This document shows, in pieces, positions 1-11,564 of a DNA stretch of 64,000 nt. Each line of letters begins with the position of its first letter. Within the stretch, counting starts at the first letter, position 1. The position numbers were made by a program, and so were the translations under genes. The notes below the pieces were generated by a model. It did no database searches. It saw nothing but the letters and a program-made list of their open reading frames with translations, and was not told the origin of the DNA. Source of the stretch: Ailanthus altissimus (lineage: Eukaryota > Streptophyta > Magnoliopsida > Sapindales > Simaroubaceae); contig OX327702.1 of NCBI GenBank assembly GCA_946807835.1, forward strand, positions 5,394,001 through 5,458,000, given 5' to 3'.

Positions 1-111
1 GAAGAAAAGGTTCACTGAGGGTAATGTTGTCATCTTAAATAAAAAAGAGAAGTAGAATACTGAAGCATTTGTTGCTTTAGAAGAGGATGATATATCACTC
101 TTAATAATAAT
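1..111 (+). other. fragment abutting an LTR (possible retroelement interior)
   Basis: The first 111 bases lie directly before an LTR start. One frame reads a short Lys- and Glu-rich peptide (VALEEDD core) with an in-frame stop. It could be the internal 3' part of the element whose LTR follows, but no purine-rich tract touches the LTR; the nearest (agaagaggatga) is about 20 bases away. It may equally be unrelated flanking DNA. Confidence 0.3.
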
Positions 112-2305
112 TGTTGGGATTTGTGCTCACGTGTCATCCTAATTTTGTATGAATATTGTATTTTTATATTTATGTAATAAATAAATATTTCATTAAATTG
201 CTAATTATTTTTATTAAGGTAAGATGCTTGTAACATTTCAGACATTGTATTGATCTGAATGAGTTTAGATCAGGTCTAAAGAGTTAGAACCTTATCTAAA
301 ATGGGATAAAGACATGAGAATATACTTGTAATGACATAGTTACAAATAGTTACAAGCGTTGCTAAGAAATATCATTGTATAAATATGTTCATAAATTAAA
401 TGTTCGTGATCTATTTCTACTGATGCAGGGTCTATCGAATAGAATCAATTAATATAGATCATTGTATATCTATATATGGATAGTTCAGATGGTTAATCTT
501 AGAAAATTATGAGTTTAGTGGAAGTTCGTATAGATATACATATATTTAGTACGAACTGAATACTGAACTATACTTAATGAAGACCTCAAATAAATTTTTC
601 ATAAATTCGTTTGTGGATGGTCTTCTCGAGTTGAGTAGTATTCATGGTCTCTGAACCTGAGCACCATGGTGGGCTTATGAGTGATGTACTATACTTAGGT
701 TTCACACATGTCAAAGACCTTTCATGGTCTGATCGCTGGGTGTCGCTGGGTATGGTCCGATGCTTATAGAGTCTGGTGTGTGTAGATATGAGATCCGTCA
801 GTTCATATGGGTGGGTTAAATATCTAGATGCTCTAAGGTTGTATTCTAGGAAGTCTTATGGCCATAAACATTTTACCCGAAAAAGAGTTTCCTATGGAGT
901 AAATAATATTATAAAAAAATTTGCGTATATTATTTATTGGAATACAAATTAAAAGAGATAAGTTTATTATTGAGTAATAAGGGACTTGACACTGTTGATC
1001 TATATTTCTACTCTTCCAGAATATTAATGATGGAGGGATTGTACGAATATGAATTAACCTCAACTTGTATAGTTTAACTCGTCATTTTGTATTATCTATA
1101 ATATGTGGGGCGGGCATTGGTTATGAATTTATGAAAATGTTTCGTGAGATAAAACAGAGGTGAATTTAGGAAGTCTCTCTATATGAAATGTATTTGTTAA
1201 CTACGTGGATAGCGTACTGGATCGAATTGTTCGATCTAAAAAGTTTTTAGAAAATATGAAGTTATTTTAAGATCTCTTAGGGAGTAGTTAAGGTTTAAGT
1301 GCTAAACTTAAAATTATGTCAAGTAAGACTTAACACTTTTATCTATCTAGTGTGTATTGTAAATTGTGCTAATAATTTGTATAGGTACTGAATTTGACAT
1401 TGGTAAATATAGCTATTATTTAAATGAAATAATTATTATTTTATTTAAATTAATTCATTCGGTAATTTATTTATTTTAGAATCTTTTGAGGAGTAGTTAA
1501 TATTTAAGTGTTAAATATAAAATTATTTCAAGTGAAACTTAATACTTTTATCTATTTAGTGTATGTATTAAATTGTACAAATAATTTGTATGGATACTAA
1601 TTTAAATATTAATAAATAAAGTTATTAAAATAAAATAATTATTATTTCTTTATATATATATATCTTAATTCAACAATATATAAAATATCAAATAAATTTA
1701 TTTATTTAATTTATTATATTTTAATCATTGATCAATGGAATAAATTTTTATTGACTAAGTAATTAAAAATTGAATCAAAATTCCTGACAATAAATGGTGG
1801 CAACGGAATATGTTCCAATGCCACCAATTTGCTAGTTTTATAACCACGTTATTAATAAAAGCAAAAAATGATGTTTGATGTTAAGCATGAGATGGCAATC
1901 TTATAAAAACAATTCATCCATTTGTTTCTGGAAGCATGACAATAAAAATTAACAATATAAATAATTTGTATTGTTATGTTTGGCCATCAATTGCAAATTT
2001 ATTAGATGAATTTGCGACAATTATAATTATAAATAGCCAAGAGTATTTCTTTTGTAAGACTAAAAAAATATTTTTAAATTTTACAAATTAAGTGCTAGGT
2101 TCGAGAGACAAATACAATAAAAGTAAATAGATGCTTTAAATATTTAGAAATACAAAATTATTATTCTAGATTAAGGAAGTTTATTACATTTCTAACTAGA
2201 ATTGTTCAATGTATATTTTGAGGGTGAGTCCTCTAATCTTATTAGTGTAATGAGATTATTTTAATGTGTGTATATTTATATTTCTGCTACGTTACATGTG
2301 AGACA
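112..2305 (+). mobile_element. long LTR of the 2-kb LTR family (3' LTR or solo LTR), plus orientation
   Basis: Starts TGTTGGGATTTGTGCTCACG and is the same family as the LTRs at 29231-33236, 30345-32383 and 37240-38996, which lie in the opposite orientation. Matches run along the whole length: the start with the CACGTGTCATCC box, the GATCTGAATGAGTTTAGATC area (about 255-275), and the AGGAAGTCTC block (about 1169) followed by the GCGTACTGGATCG block (about 1211). The end near 2305 (AGACA) is set by homology with the CGACA ends of the other copies. The 5 bases on either side (ATAAT, TGCCA) do not match, so I cannot say whether it is a solo LTR or a 3' LTR. The ORF at 833-1063 on the minus strand is non-coding LTR sequence. 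Confidence 0.75.
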
Positions 2306-2454
2306 TGCCATTTTTAAATTGTTTAAAATGCACACATTTACCCGATGCACGGTGCATACAAGCACACAACACCAAAAATAATTACTGAACTGATTGATTA
2401 TAAAGAAGTTTGGATTGTCGACTCAAAATGTTTGAGGTATATAATTACTCAATT

Positions 2455-3520
2455 CTAAGAAGAACTCCCATCTGAAAAATAAAAGCTCAATTCTAATGAG
2501 TTTATAATATAGGATATAGATGAGGAGAATGATGATAAGGATGTCGATGATGACATTGATGAAAATGAAGCTGAATGATGTGGCCATTCAAAGCTGAGCA
2601 AGTTTAACATAAAGGCAATGGACTGCCTTAAGGAGTTAGAGCAACAAATGAAAAAGCTTGATGTGGACTTTGACATTCAAAAGGATGAGTTGTGCTTACT
2701 CTATAACACATCCATCGAGAGTTGTACTAGCAAACAACATGATTAGATCAATGCATATCAAGAGAATGCCTATTCCATCTTGGATAAAACCTAAATAAAG
2801 GAGTTGCATGAAAGTTTTTAAGTTACCAAAAAGGATGTAGTATTGTGCAAGCAAGCGATGGAGAATAGAGTTGTTGCAGCTCAAGTTATGACAGTTGCAT
2901 CAAAAGTTGAAGCTTTTAAATTGAAAGAGTTTAGTAACAAGAAAGATTGAAAAAAAGTTACTAAAAAAGCCAAGTCTCATACTCAAGAAGAACAAACGAA
3001 AGAATTTGTGCCACCCATGTTTAAACCAAGTGATAGCAAGGGAAAGTGTGTTAAAATGATAGAACTAAACAAGAAACACGTCAAACAACACTAGAAAATG
3101 AAGAAAGAATTAACAAAAGATAAAAAGAACAAGGCATTTACCATACTGAAGGAGTTAAACAGGAAGTTAAAAGTACAATCAGCAGAATCTATACCACCCA
3201 TATTTAAACCAAGTGATAGTAAGACAAAGTATGTTAAAATGATAGAACTAAACAAGAAACACATCAAACAACACCAAAAACTGAAGAAAGATTTAACAAG
3301 AGATAAAAAGTTAAAAGTTAAAATTAACAAAAGATACAAGAAGTTAAAAGTTTAACTCAAAAGTTGAAGGTATATAATGGTGGTACTCTTAAGCATAAGC
3401 ACTTGAACAATAAATACGATGGGTTTGATCATGATAAAAATAACACAAGTGTTAAGAAATTTACTAGAGATAAAAATATTACAGATGTCAACAAATAAGA
3501 ATTCAAGAAAATGCCAGTAC
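2455..3520 (+). pseudogene. decayed coding stretch, acidic then Lys-rich, coiled-coil-like; family not recognised
   Basis: On the plus strand, successive frames between about 2480 and 3360 read a polypeptide broken by several stops: an Asp/Glu-rich start, then heptad-like Leu/Lys/Glu helices (for example KELEQQMKKLDVDFDIQKDE near 2630), then a repeated Pro-Pro-x-Phe-Lys-Pro-Ser-Asp-Ser-Lys motif. The longest open part is 3098-3355 (85 codons). It could be the tail of a retroelement gag or of an integrated pararetrovirus protein, but no zinc knuckle, protease or RT adjoins it, so no function is assigned. Confidence 0.4.
3011..3290 (+). repeat. two-copy tandem duplication, period about 183 bp
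   Basis: The blocks beginning at 3011 and 3194 are near-identical for at least 80 bases (CCACCCATRTTTAAACCAAG and onwards to CAAACAACAC). The period is a multiple of three, so the duplication arose or was kept in frame inside the decayed coding stretch. Confidence 0.85.
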
Positions 3521-4849
3521 GGAGGAGTATTGAAATTTGCAGCACTGTCATTCTAGAATAACTAAATGCTTTCAAGAACAATGAGTTGCAGTTATTTTTC
3601 TAGACTTTTCAAGTATAACAAATCAACAAGAAATTTACGGCCTTCATTTTTAGACTTCTAAAGTTTGCACCATTATTCTCCAAGTTTCTCAACATTTGCT
3701 TCTACATATCTATATAACCAACTTTATAAGCCTATAAATATAGGACGAAAGCCATGAAGAAAGTATGCAACAAGCATGAATGAAGGAAGAGAGTGAGAAA
3801 ATAAAAGTTTGTGAGTATTGCGTGATAAGTATAAAAGTAAGTAATTGTAAACACTTATATTAGTGAGTTTTGTATTAAATTATAAGTATTCTCATTTGTG
3901 CTCTATTGTGTTCTACATCATTGTTTGTGGTGGATTAGAATCTAGATGAATCTTTCTCAAATGCCATTGATCGTCTTGTCATATTTCCTTTAGTTACAAA
4001 CTCAATATAGGCTTGTTTAAATTGAGGAATCTGAAGATTGCCATTGAATTAATAAAGAATTTTTTCTTGACCCATAAAAACAATATTTTTTTAACTATTG
4101 ATACAAGCTTGAAGTATCAGAGATTAAGTTAGACTTATTATTATGTTAAACCAATCCTCACATGCCACTTGTCCACATATCTAAATTAAGTATATGTTCT
4201 TGGTAAAGTTACCGGTTACCTTTAATTCTTATTAAATTTTAAATATAATAGTGGGAGGCCTTTTTGAATGGGTTTTAAACTTTAGGAGAGAAACTACCAT
4301 TTTTACTAAACTTTAAGGTCTATATGTCATTCTCCTAATGTTATTTTAAGATCAAATTAAAAGTTTTTCATTCTTGTTTGTCACTTCTCTCTTGCAATTT
4401 CTCGAGACTTTGGAAAGAATCATAATAGAGTATAGAAGTAATATTACACTTTCAAAATATCTTTTTTTAAATTTTCATTCTAAATGATGTACTAAATAAT
4501 CATTAGATGATAAAATTGTGCAACTTTTAAAATCACCTATTATGTTATTTTATTACGTAATAATTATTTGACACATTATTTAAAATAAAAATTTTAAAAT
4601 AACATTTGAGAAGTATAATATTATTTTAGGATATAATACTTTAGAAAACTAACTTCCATCCTCTTATCATCTACTATAATGTGTATTTTACTCCATATTA
4701 AACTGAAATATAAGATGATTTTAGAACTCTTTGTTAATTTTTTTTTGTAGTAATTTTATTTGTGGCTAAATTTTAAGATTAAATAAAATCGATATAAGTG
4801 GATTTGTAAAATAGAAAATAGGGGTTGAGTAGCCCCCACTCATCATAAG
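3521..4849. other. non-coding AT-rich stretch with one TATA-like motif
   Basis: No gene is visible. A CTATAAATATAGG motif at 3732-3744 is followed by a purine-rich leader-like tract (AAGGAAGAGAGTGAG near 3783). This combination is typical of LTR or pararetrovirus promoters and lies just downstream of the decayed coding stretch. A weak tRNA-iMet-binding-like string (GTATCAGAG) sits near 4114. These are hints only. Confidence 0.3.
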
Positions 4850-6610
4850 TAGAGATGGCAACAAAAAAAAAAAAAGGAAAAGTGGATTTATATTTGAACC
4901 AAGTCCATTTAATTTAATAAGTATTACTATAGTGTGTATTTTTCTTCAACTTTTATAAAATTTGACTTATAAAACTCAGATTCTTATTAGTAAGTAATTT
5001 TACACGTTAATTTATAACCAAATTTCTAATCAAATATATATTTTGCATTTCTTCCTTAAATCCCTATTGCGGATGACAAAATAATTTGAACTGGATCTAG
5101 AAAGAACTTAAAAATCTTGAAAAACTTGTAATAGAAAATAATTTGAAAAATTTAAGTTTTTTTTAAAAAAAATTGGATTCCATTTTTTTTGTTTTATGTT
5201 TTCTAAGTCTAAATTTTTCTAGATCCAAAAAATTTTGTTTCAAAATTCAGATTTTTCTTAAAATGCTCTAACTCCAAATCAAAAATTGGAGGCAATGCAC
5301 TTTCTTTCTAGTTTCTTCTCTTCTCTTTCATTTCACACAAAACATTTTCACTTATAAAAATCTCTTGCCAATCTCTTACATCAAGTCATCATCAACCTCT
5401 ATCTAATTCAAGTATTCAAGTCACCAACAACACACAGGTTCTTGGTGACTAAATCTCTCACTAGTCTCTATCGCCATCAACTGACAAGTCTTAATTACGA
5501 CAACTCCGAAGTCGCACCCCACAAGCTCTCGATCTCTCTCTGACAATCTCACCTAGTACTATTTTAAATCTTTGATAGCGTCTTTTCTCTCTCACTTGCA
5601 CAAATTTGCTAGATTAGATTTAAGGTTTGTAGGCATTAATTAGCTAAACTAGTAAAATATTTTATATGAAATATTTTTATTGAAATTACTTTGTTTTTCA
5701 CATGATTTGATAATTTTAGAATGTACAAACATATTCAACTTATGAGTAGTTAATAGTCGAACTTGATAAAGCCTTTCCAAAGTTGGCAAATACATTTGAA
5801 TTTTCTTTCAACACCCAGAAGTTAGTTATTATAGCCAGCAACTCATGCCATTGCAAATTTTTTTTTTTTTAAAAATGGAAAAAATAAATTCTAGGTTAAA
5901 ATTTGTGTTTTGAGTTACCCGAACCTAGGCTGAACCTAAATTCAGATTCAATCCACACTTCAAAAATTCGAAACTCGACTTTTGGAATGACTAAAAAAAT
6001 TCAAATCCAAATTTGAGTTGAGCAAAATCAAAACTCCGATGCTATCAGCTATACCCCAAACAACAACACACCACACCGTAGACTTGACCAGACCACCCTC
6101 AAGTCTCATTGTTGATTTACCATCACAATTCACCGCTCACGATAGCAGTACGTAGCGGAGCACCATTGCCACACCAATGAGCAAAATAGTGCACCACCCA
6201 CCATTTCACTACTCAACTAGCCTAGCCACCCAGGTTTCTCACTACGTCGCAATCGTGTTGACAAATTATGACTTTCGATTGTGTCGTCGAGACGCCACCA
6301 CTCTTGGTGGTGACCTTTGACCCTGAGTGCACTACTCCCCCTACATTGCATCATTGCATGCCGCCCAAGTTGCGTATATATAACTTAACAATGTTGTAAC
6401 ACTTGATTTGAAAAAAAATAAAAAGAATTAATAAATAAAAAGAATTAATAAATAAATAAAATAAAGTAGTAATTCGGATTAAATTTGAATTTCAATTATC
6501 CGAACTTGTACCAGCATCTTGAAAAAAATTCCAATTTTCGCCCGGATTCTAAAGCTGTAATAAAAATTTGGGTTTAAATTTGTGTTAGGCAAAATTATTG
6601 ACCATCTCTA
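4850..6610. mobile_element. probable non-autonomous hAT-like DNA element
   Basis: The left end reads TAGAGATGGCAA and the right end TTGACCATCTCTA, giving terminal inverted repeats of about 12 bp with a one-base slip. The 8 bases outside (ATCATAAG and ATCGCGAG) agree at 5 of 8 positions, as expected for a decayed 8-bp hAT target duplication. TAGRGRTGGCAA-like ends are common on plant hAT elements. No transposase frame is present. The interior is AT-rich with a GC-richer patch (about 6060-6360) that holds no convincing ORF. Confidence 0.5.
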
Positions 6611-8009
6611 ATCGCGAGAGCTTTAATACAAATGGGTTTGAACTCTAAAGAGAGAAAAAGGAATGGAATAGAAACTTTCTGTGATTGATTAGTTGTGGGT
6701 GGGTGCAATAAGACAGAAATGATATATCTAAATCGAGTGATGTTAAGTTTTTTTATATTAAAATTTTAAATAATGTGTTAAGTTATTTTTTTTAATAGAA
6801 TTATGTCATTTTTTTAAGGCAATCTATTTTTGAACACTTTCATCTCTTTTTAATTTTTAAGAGGCTCAACTAGGCTGTCGCTTTTGAATCAATAGTGGCT
6901 GAGGCCCAATTTACTTCATAGGAATATAATTAATGATATTTGTAGTTACCGAAAACATTTTAAATGGAATATGAATTGCAAAGCAATAAAATATGTGAAG
7001 TAATTATTGAATTAAAAAATTATATAATTTTTAAAATTATTTATTTCACTATTTTATTATTTAATGATTGATTATAACATCATTTAAAATTCTAATTTTA
7101 AGATATTAATTTGAAAAACTTAACATTATTCATCCCAATTTATCTATTGTAAACTACATAATCTAGACTTGTAACTGAGACTTAGAATATGTAATAAAAA
7201 AAATTGGACTAGGTAATGAAAAATTGAGAAGCTCTATCATACAACAACTATACAATGACATAACTTTTAAATATTTTATGACACATTCCTACATTAATAA
7301 TTTATATTCTATTATATCGACCAAGCGCATTGACTAATCATCTTTTTTAATACAAAACGTTTTACGAGTTTCACGAGTAATAATTGAATATAATTTGCAT
7401 AGATGTAAAATATTCTATGATGTGAATACATTACGACATTAAATCACTTAAAATTCCATTTCGTATTTGGTAGTCTTAAATTATGACGCAAGACTTTGGT
7501 AAAATGAATCATCAGAGAAATCGGCACACTGTTTTTAAGTGTCAAAGTGGAATTTCGTAAAGATTGCGGATTCAGTGAGTTGGCAAGTTGTCTCATCTCA
7601 TCTCACCAAAATGGGATGAGTTGTGTCATAGTCAAACCTTAAGTCACTGTTAGAATAAGTCAAACTTTGTCTTCGGTCGTCACTCACGATTAAGGATGAA
7701 AAAATTATTCTTATACCACTAAAATAAATTCATATTGAAAAAGATTTGAAGGAGGTTTAGTATGAATTTGTTATATAAAAGTAAAATTTACAACGAATTT
7801 AATGAAAAATTTACGAATACTCATAATAAATATTCGTATATATTATATTTTTTAAATTTTTCTCTAAAAAATATAAATATAAAATTTTTTTTATTTGTTT
7901 TTAGTTCAAATTAAAATGTTTAAATTTGATTTGACGTCGCTTATACTGTTTAGTAAAAAAATAAATAAAATTAATTCAAAAAAATTAACGATTGTAATTA
8001 GAACTAAAT
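6611..8009. other. AT-rich intergenic DNA, nothing recognised
   Basis: No ORF with a recognisable domain, RNA gene or clear repeat was seen. Confidence 0.5.
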
Positions 8010-8757
8010 ATTTAATGTAATTAAAATTGAATTTGAAATAATAATATTTAATGTAATTAAAATTAAATTGAATTTAGAAATATAATATTTAATATAAATA
8101 AATTAGAATTAAAATATTTAACGTAATTGAAATTAAATTTAAAATTATAACATTTAATGTAATTGAAATCTAAATTGAATTTAAAATTATAATATTTAAC
8201 ATAATTGAAATCAAAATTAAAATTAAAATTATATTATTTTAACGTATTGATATCGAAATTAGAACTATGATTATAATATTTAATATAATTAAAACCTAAA
8301 TTGGATTTGGAGTTATGACACTTTACGTAATTGAAATCGAAATTGGAATTAAAATTATAACATTTAATGTAACTAAAAATTAAAATCAGAATTGGAATTA
8401 TAATAATTAATGTAATTAAAATAAAAATTAGATTTAAAATTATCATATTTAACGTAATTAAAATCAAAATTAAATTTAGAACTATAATATTTAACATTAC
8501 TGAAATCAATTTTAGAATTAAAATTATAATATTTAACGTAATTGAAATCGAAATTGTAATTGTAATTATAACTGTTAATGTAACTAAAATCAAAATTAGA
8601 TTTTAAATTAGAATATTTAACCTAATTTAAATTAAAAATCAGAATTAAAATTATAAATTTTGATGTAATTAAAATTGAAATTGAATTTAGAATTATAACA
8701 TTTAACATAATTGCAATCAAAATTAGATATAAAATTATAACATTTAACTTAAAAGTA
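8010..8757. repeat. 42-bp minisatellite, about 18 units
   Basis: The phrase ATTTAAYGTAATTGAAATC recurs with its start near 8321, 8363, 8407, 8447, 8489, 8531, 8573, 8615, 8658, 8700 and 8742, a period of 42 bases with one-base slips. Looser copies run back to about 8010. Each unit ends in an AATTAAAATTATAAC-like string. Because 42 is divisible by 3, the minus strand shows a 119-codon low-complexity ORF (8234-8593, Ile/Leu/Asn only) that is a by-product of the repeat. Confidence 0.9.
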
Positions 8758-9417
8758 TTATAATTTTTTTTATTATATTAATTTAAAACTCGTTTAAAAT
8801 CTATAAATAAGTCGTTACATGTTTGATAATAAGTACATACCTGTTAATGCAGGTTTGGTAATGAACTCTAAACTCATAACGAAATTAAAAAAATTTAATA
8901 TTTTATTTTTAAAAGTATACAAATATAAATTTAAGAATATATATCTCAAATTCAAGTCTACTACCATTCCTACTCATGACTAGCCTTTGCTAATTTGCAT
9001 ATTCATTTCAATGAATACAACTTTTTGTACATAATAGCCTCTTTAAAGTAATTTAATTAACATTTCTTTATAACATTTGAATATAGATATGCTGGTTGGG
9101 TGAGTTCTTTTTTAGACGTCCAAACATTTTTAACTTAGAATTTAATTTAAATTAACACATCATTATTTAATTTAAAAATAATATTAACAATGAAATTGAA
9201 ATATTGATGAATGGATAAATTCTAATATTAATGAATGGTTTTGGAAATATTATGATTCTATAATCCATATATTGTCATTAGGGCGCTCAATTATGCTCCC
9301 TTCATAATAAGAATGTCGTAGCTTTAGAAAAACAATGTGGCCAATAGGTAGAGAGCTGCATTGCATATATGACTTTTATGACTCAACATGGTTTATTAGA
9401 ATAATTCAAACGAACGT
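8758..9417. other. AT-rich intergenic DNA, nothing recognised
   Basis: No gene, repeat or RNA feature supported. Confidence 0.5.
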
Positions 9418-9805
9418 AAGACTTCAATATGAATTTAATATTATATTTTATATAAATCTTTTCTTATTTAAAAGCTAAAGATGCCTTATCCACAAATACA
9501 TGTATTTTGACTGTGTCATCCATAAGTCGTTATTAATTTAATTCCTCTTGCATCCACATTTCATTCAAAGATTTAAATAATTTTATTTGATTTTAAGTTT
9601 TTTTTTAATAAGATTTATAAATATTGATGATGCAAATTCACTGACTCAAGCAACAAATACAAATCAGAAGCTATTAAGCAAGGTGCAGAATTATTCTCTA
9701 CACGCTGAAGGCTGAAACAGCTATTCTTGATTTTTAAAGATCTAGGCTAAAAGTTTATTTTAGTTATTTCAATTAACAAATTCATTAAACTCAACATTCC
9801 AATAC
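9418..9805. repeat. copy of the laccase-downstream flank, left border of the nested block
   Basis: Two pieces match the right side of the window. 9418-9670 matches about 51800-52085 in direct orientation (shared ATTTAAATAATTTTATTT, TTAATAAGATTT, ATTGATGATG, CTCACTGACT-like and AATACAAATCAGAA). 9755-9805 matches 50378-50433 in inverted orientation (shared ATTTCAATTAACAAAT and TTAAACTCAACA). This DNA abuts the L1 tail at 9806. Confidence 0.7.
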
Positions 9806-9998
9806 TTTTTTTTTCTTTATAAAAAAAGGATACTTGTATTTAAGGATGGAAAGGAGGCACTAAGTCCTCTACAACAAACTTTTGTTTGGAATTTGGAACA
9901 TGTACAATCCAAATTACATCACTAAAAAAATCTGGAATAAATTTTGCGAGCTCAGGCGTTACTCGATTTATGTCTCATGGTGTAAACAAAATTTTGTA
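9806..9998 (-). pseudogene. L1 ORF2 3' end: RNase H tail and A-rich tail
   Basis: Read on the minus strand from 9998, the frame gives ...NRVTPELAKFIPDFFSDVIW..., which is the C-terminal RNase H stretch of plant L1 ORF2 (Asn-Arg-Val-x-x-x-LAK, then a W-x-x-x-VP tail), with one internal stop. It continues in frame from the Asn-Ala-Phe codons at 35611-35619 on the far side of the Tat element. An A9-type tract (9806-9814 as T on plus) follows the stop. Confidence 0.75.
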
Positions 9999-10506
9999 TG
10001 GCTGAAAAGTGTTCGTAATAAATATATATTCTGATACATGTATGCTTTGTATTCTGTTAGATAGAGATCACTCCGAATTTAAGAGTAATCAAGACTAAGG
10101 GTGGATTTTGTTTGCCAGCAAGCGAAGTTTATAACTATATCTGAGTTGGAGGATAGCAAGTGAGATTTATCGCTAGACCTGAGTTGTGATACAACAGACG
10201 AGATTTATCATTAGACATGGGCTGTGGTGCAATAAACGTGTCGCAGAGTTTGAGTCTTTCATAGAGACGGACAGAAGAAGCTCTATCAATAAGATTGCAA
10301 GATTTTCAACAAATAAAGACACGAAGCTAAGAAATTTGTGTAAATTATATGTATTGAATAGTTTATGATTACAATAAATTTTTTTACCTATTTATAGGCT
10401 GTAAAACTCTATACAAAATCTATTTTCACAAGAAAAAGAGTTTTTATATAATACAACTTCCTAAAATAGAAATGCTCGTTAAACATTTTTTGGTCTGACG
10501 TCAATA
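9999..10506 (-). repeat. Tat element 3' LTR
   Basis: It aligns over its whole length with 35055-35610: TGTATGCTTT near the left edge, the CATTAGACATGGGCTGTGGTG / CACTAAACTTAGGCTGTAGTG block, GAAATTTGTGTAAATTATAT and a CTATTTATAGGCTG TATA-bearing block. The minus-strand start has decayed from TGTTGAC to TATTGAC. A direct duplication of the ACATGGGCTGTGGTGCA-type block occurs inside each LTR. Confidence 0.85.
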
Positions 10507-10518
10507 ATGCCCCCTCAC
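10507..10518 (-). other. Tat polypurine tract
   Basis: Minus strand GTGAGGGGGCAT directly adjoins the LTR start, as required for plus-strand priming. Confidence 0.75.
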
Positions 10519-11564
10519 AAGCCTTGTCAAAAGGATAATTTTTGTCAAGACTTGCAGTACTTAGTAGGCTTAAATCGCTCGCTCTTAACATAGGACTTCA
10601 TAATCACCTGGGACTAACTCTAACACCACTCAGTCTCAAATCATAATATTTCAAATCTCCTTACCAAATCCTCTAGATCGCCTCGACCCATTAAGTAGTG
10701 TGTAATCGTTCGATCTATTCTTATAAATCACCCTAGTATTTTCTTGATCTCCATGTTCGTAGAATCGCCTTAATCATTTTTTCTAAAGTTTCCCAGAGTC
10801 TTTTTGACATCTTTAGCCGACCGGATCACCCAATTACATGACTGAATCACCCCATACCAAATTACACTTATGAGATATGATCTAGCCTTCTAAATATCTT
10901 GCAATATTGTATATTCTCAATGTTTAAATTCTTATTCTGTTCGCTAGTAAATATCGTCTGTTCATTCTACTAGCCACCTTGTATAACCATCCTAAACTAT
11001 AAACTCCCAAGTCTCTAAAATCGTCCGATCTTCGTGGATATTCATTTTTCTCAAGTTGAGAACACTTTAAGCTAATTTATTATTAAAACTTTAACTGATC
11101 GACCAATACTTAACTGTTATCAAGATTAACTTTCCTCTTAATTTTTTGGCATTTTAAAGCTTCTTAACCAGTCTTGCTCCTTTTTTTTAACCACTCATTT
11201 AATGTTACCATGACATAGTTATCTTTTGCCTGTTGTCATCAAATGTCAACAACCATCTTAAACGGTCAGTTTTACTAAATCCTTAAAAGCTCATTAAATC
11301 CATAATTGTTAAGGCACGACTTTTCACTTTAACCACCTTTAGGTCATTATAAGAAGGGGTAAACTCTCATTTTTACTTCACCTAGCTCTCAAGCGCTTTT
11401 TCTCTCCAAATTTTGCAAGGAAAAAACTCTCGAATGTTCTTCAACCTCTATTGCGATCTTCATTCGCCTTCAAGGTAAAACTTCATAAATTTAAACTTTT
11501 GATCTGAATTACTTACCTTTTTACTTATTACTCATGTTCCTTACTTTAATTTGTAGTTATTACA
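10519..11564 (+). promoter_or_regulatory. 5' region and 82-bp intron of the antisense ORF
   Basis: No coding signal to about 11340. A TTATAAGAAG motif (11346-11355) is followed by a pyrimidine-rich leader. A candidate intron runs 11475-11556, with donor CAAG|GTAAAA and acceptor TTTGTAG|TTAT, and ends nine bases before the ATG at 11565. The arrangement suggests a spliced leader and an antisense promoter near the 3' LTR. The intron is inferred from splice-site motifs only. Confidence 0.35.

Noticed and set aside
8234..8593. 119-codon minus-strand ORF
   Set aside because: Made only of Ile/Leu/Asn/Thr and exactly in phase with the 42-bp tandem repeat; no protein signal.
8010..8757. CRISPR-like array
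   Set aside because: Regular 42-bp period, but there are no distinct spacers, and this is plant nuclear DNA.
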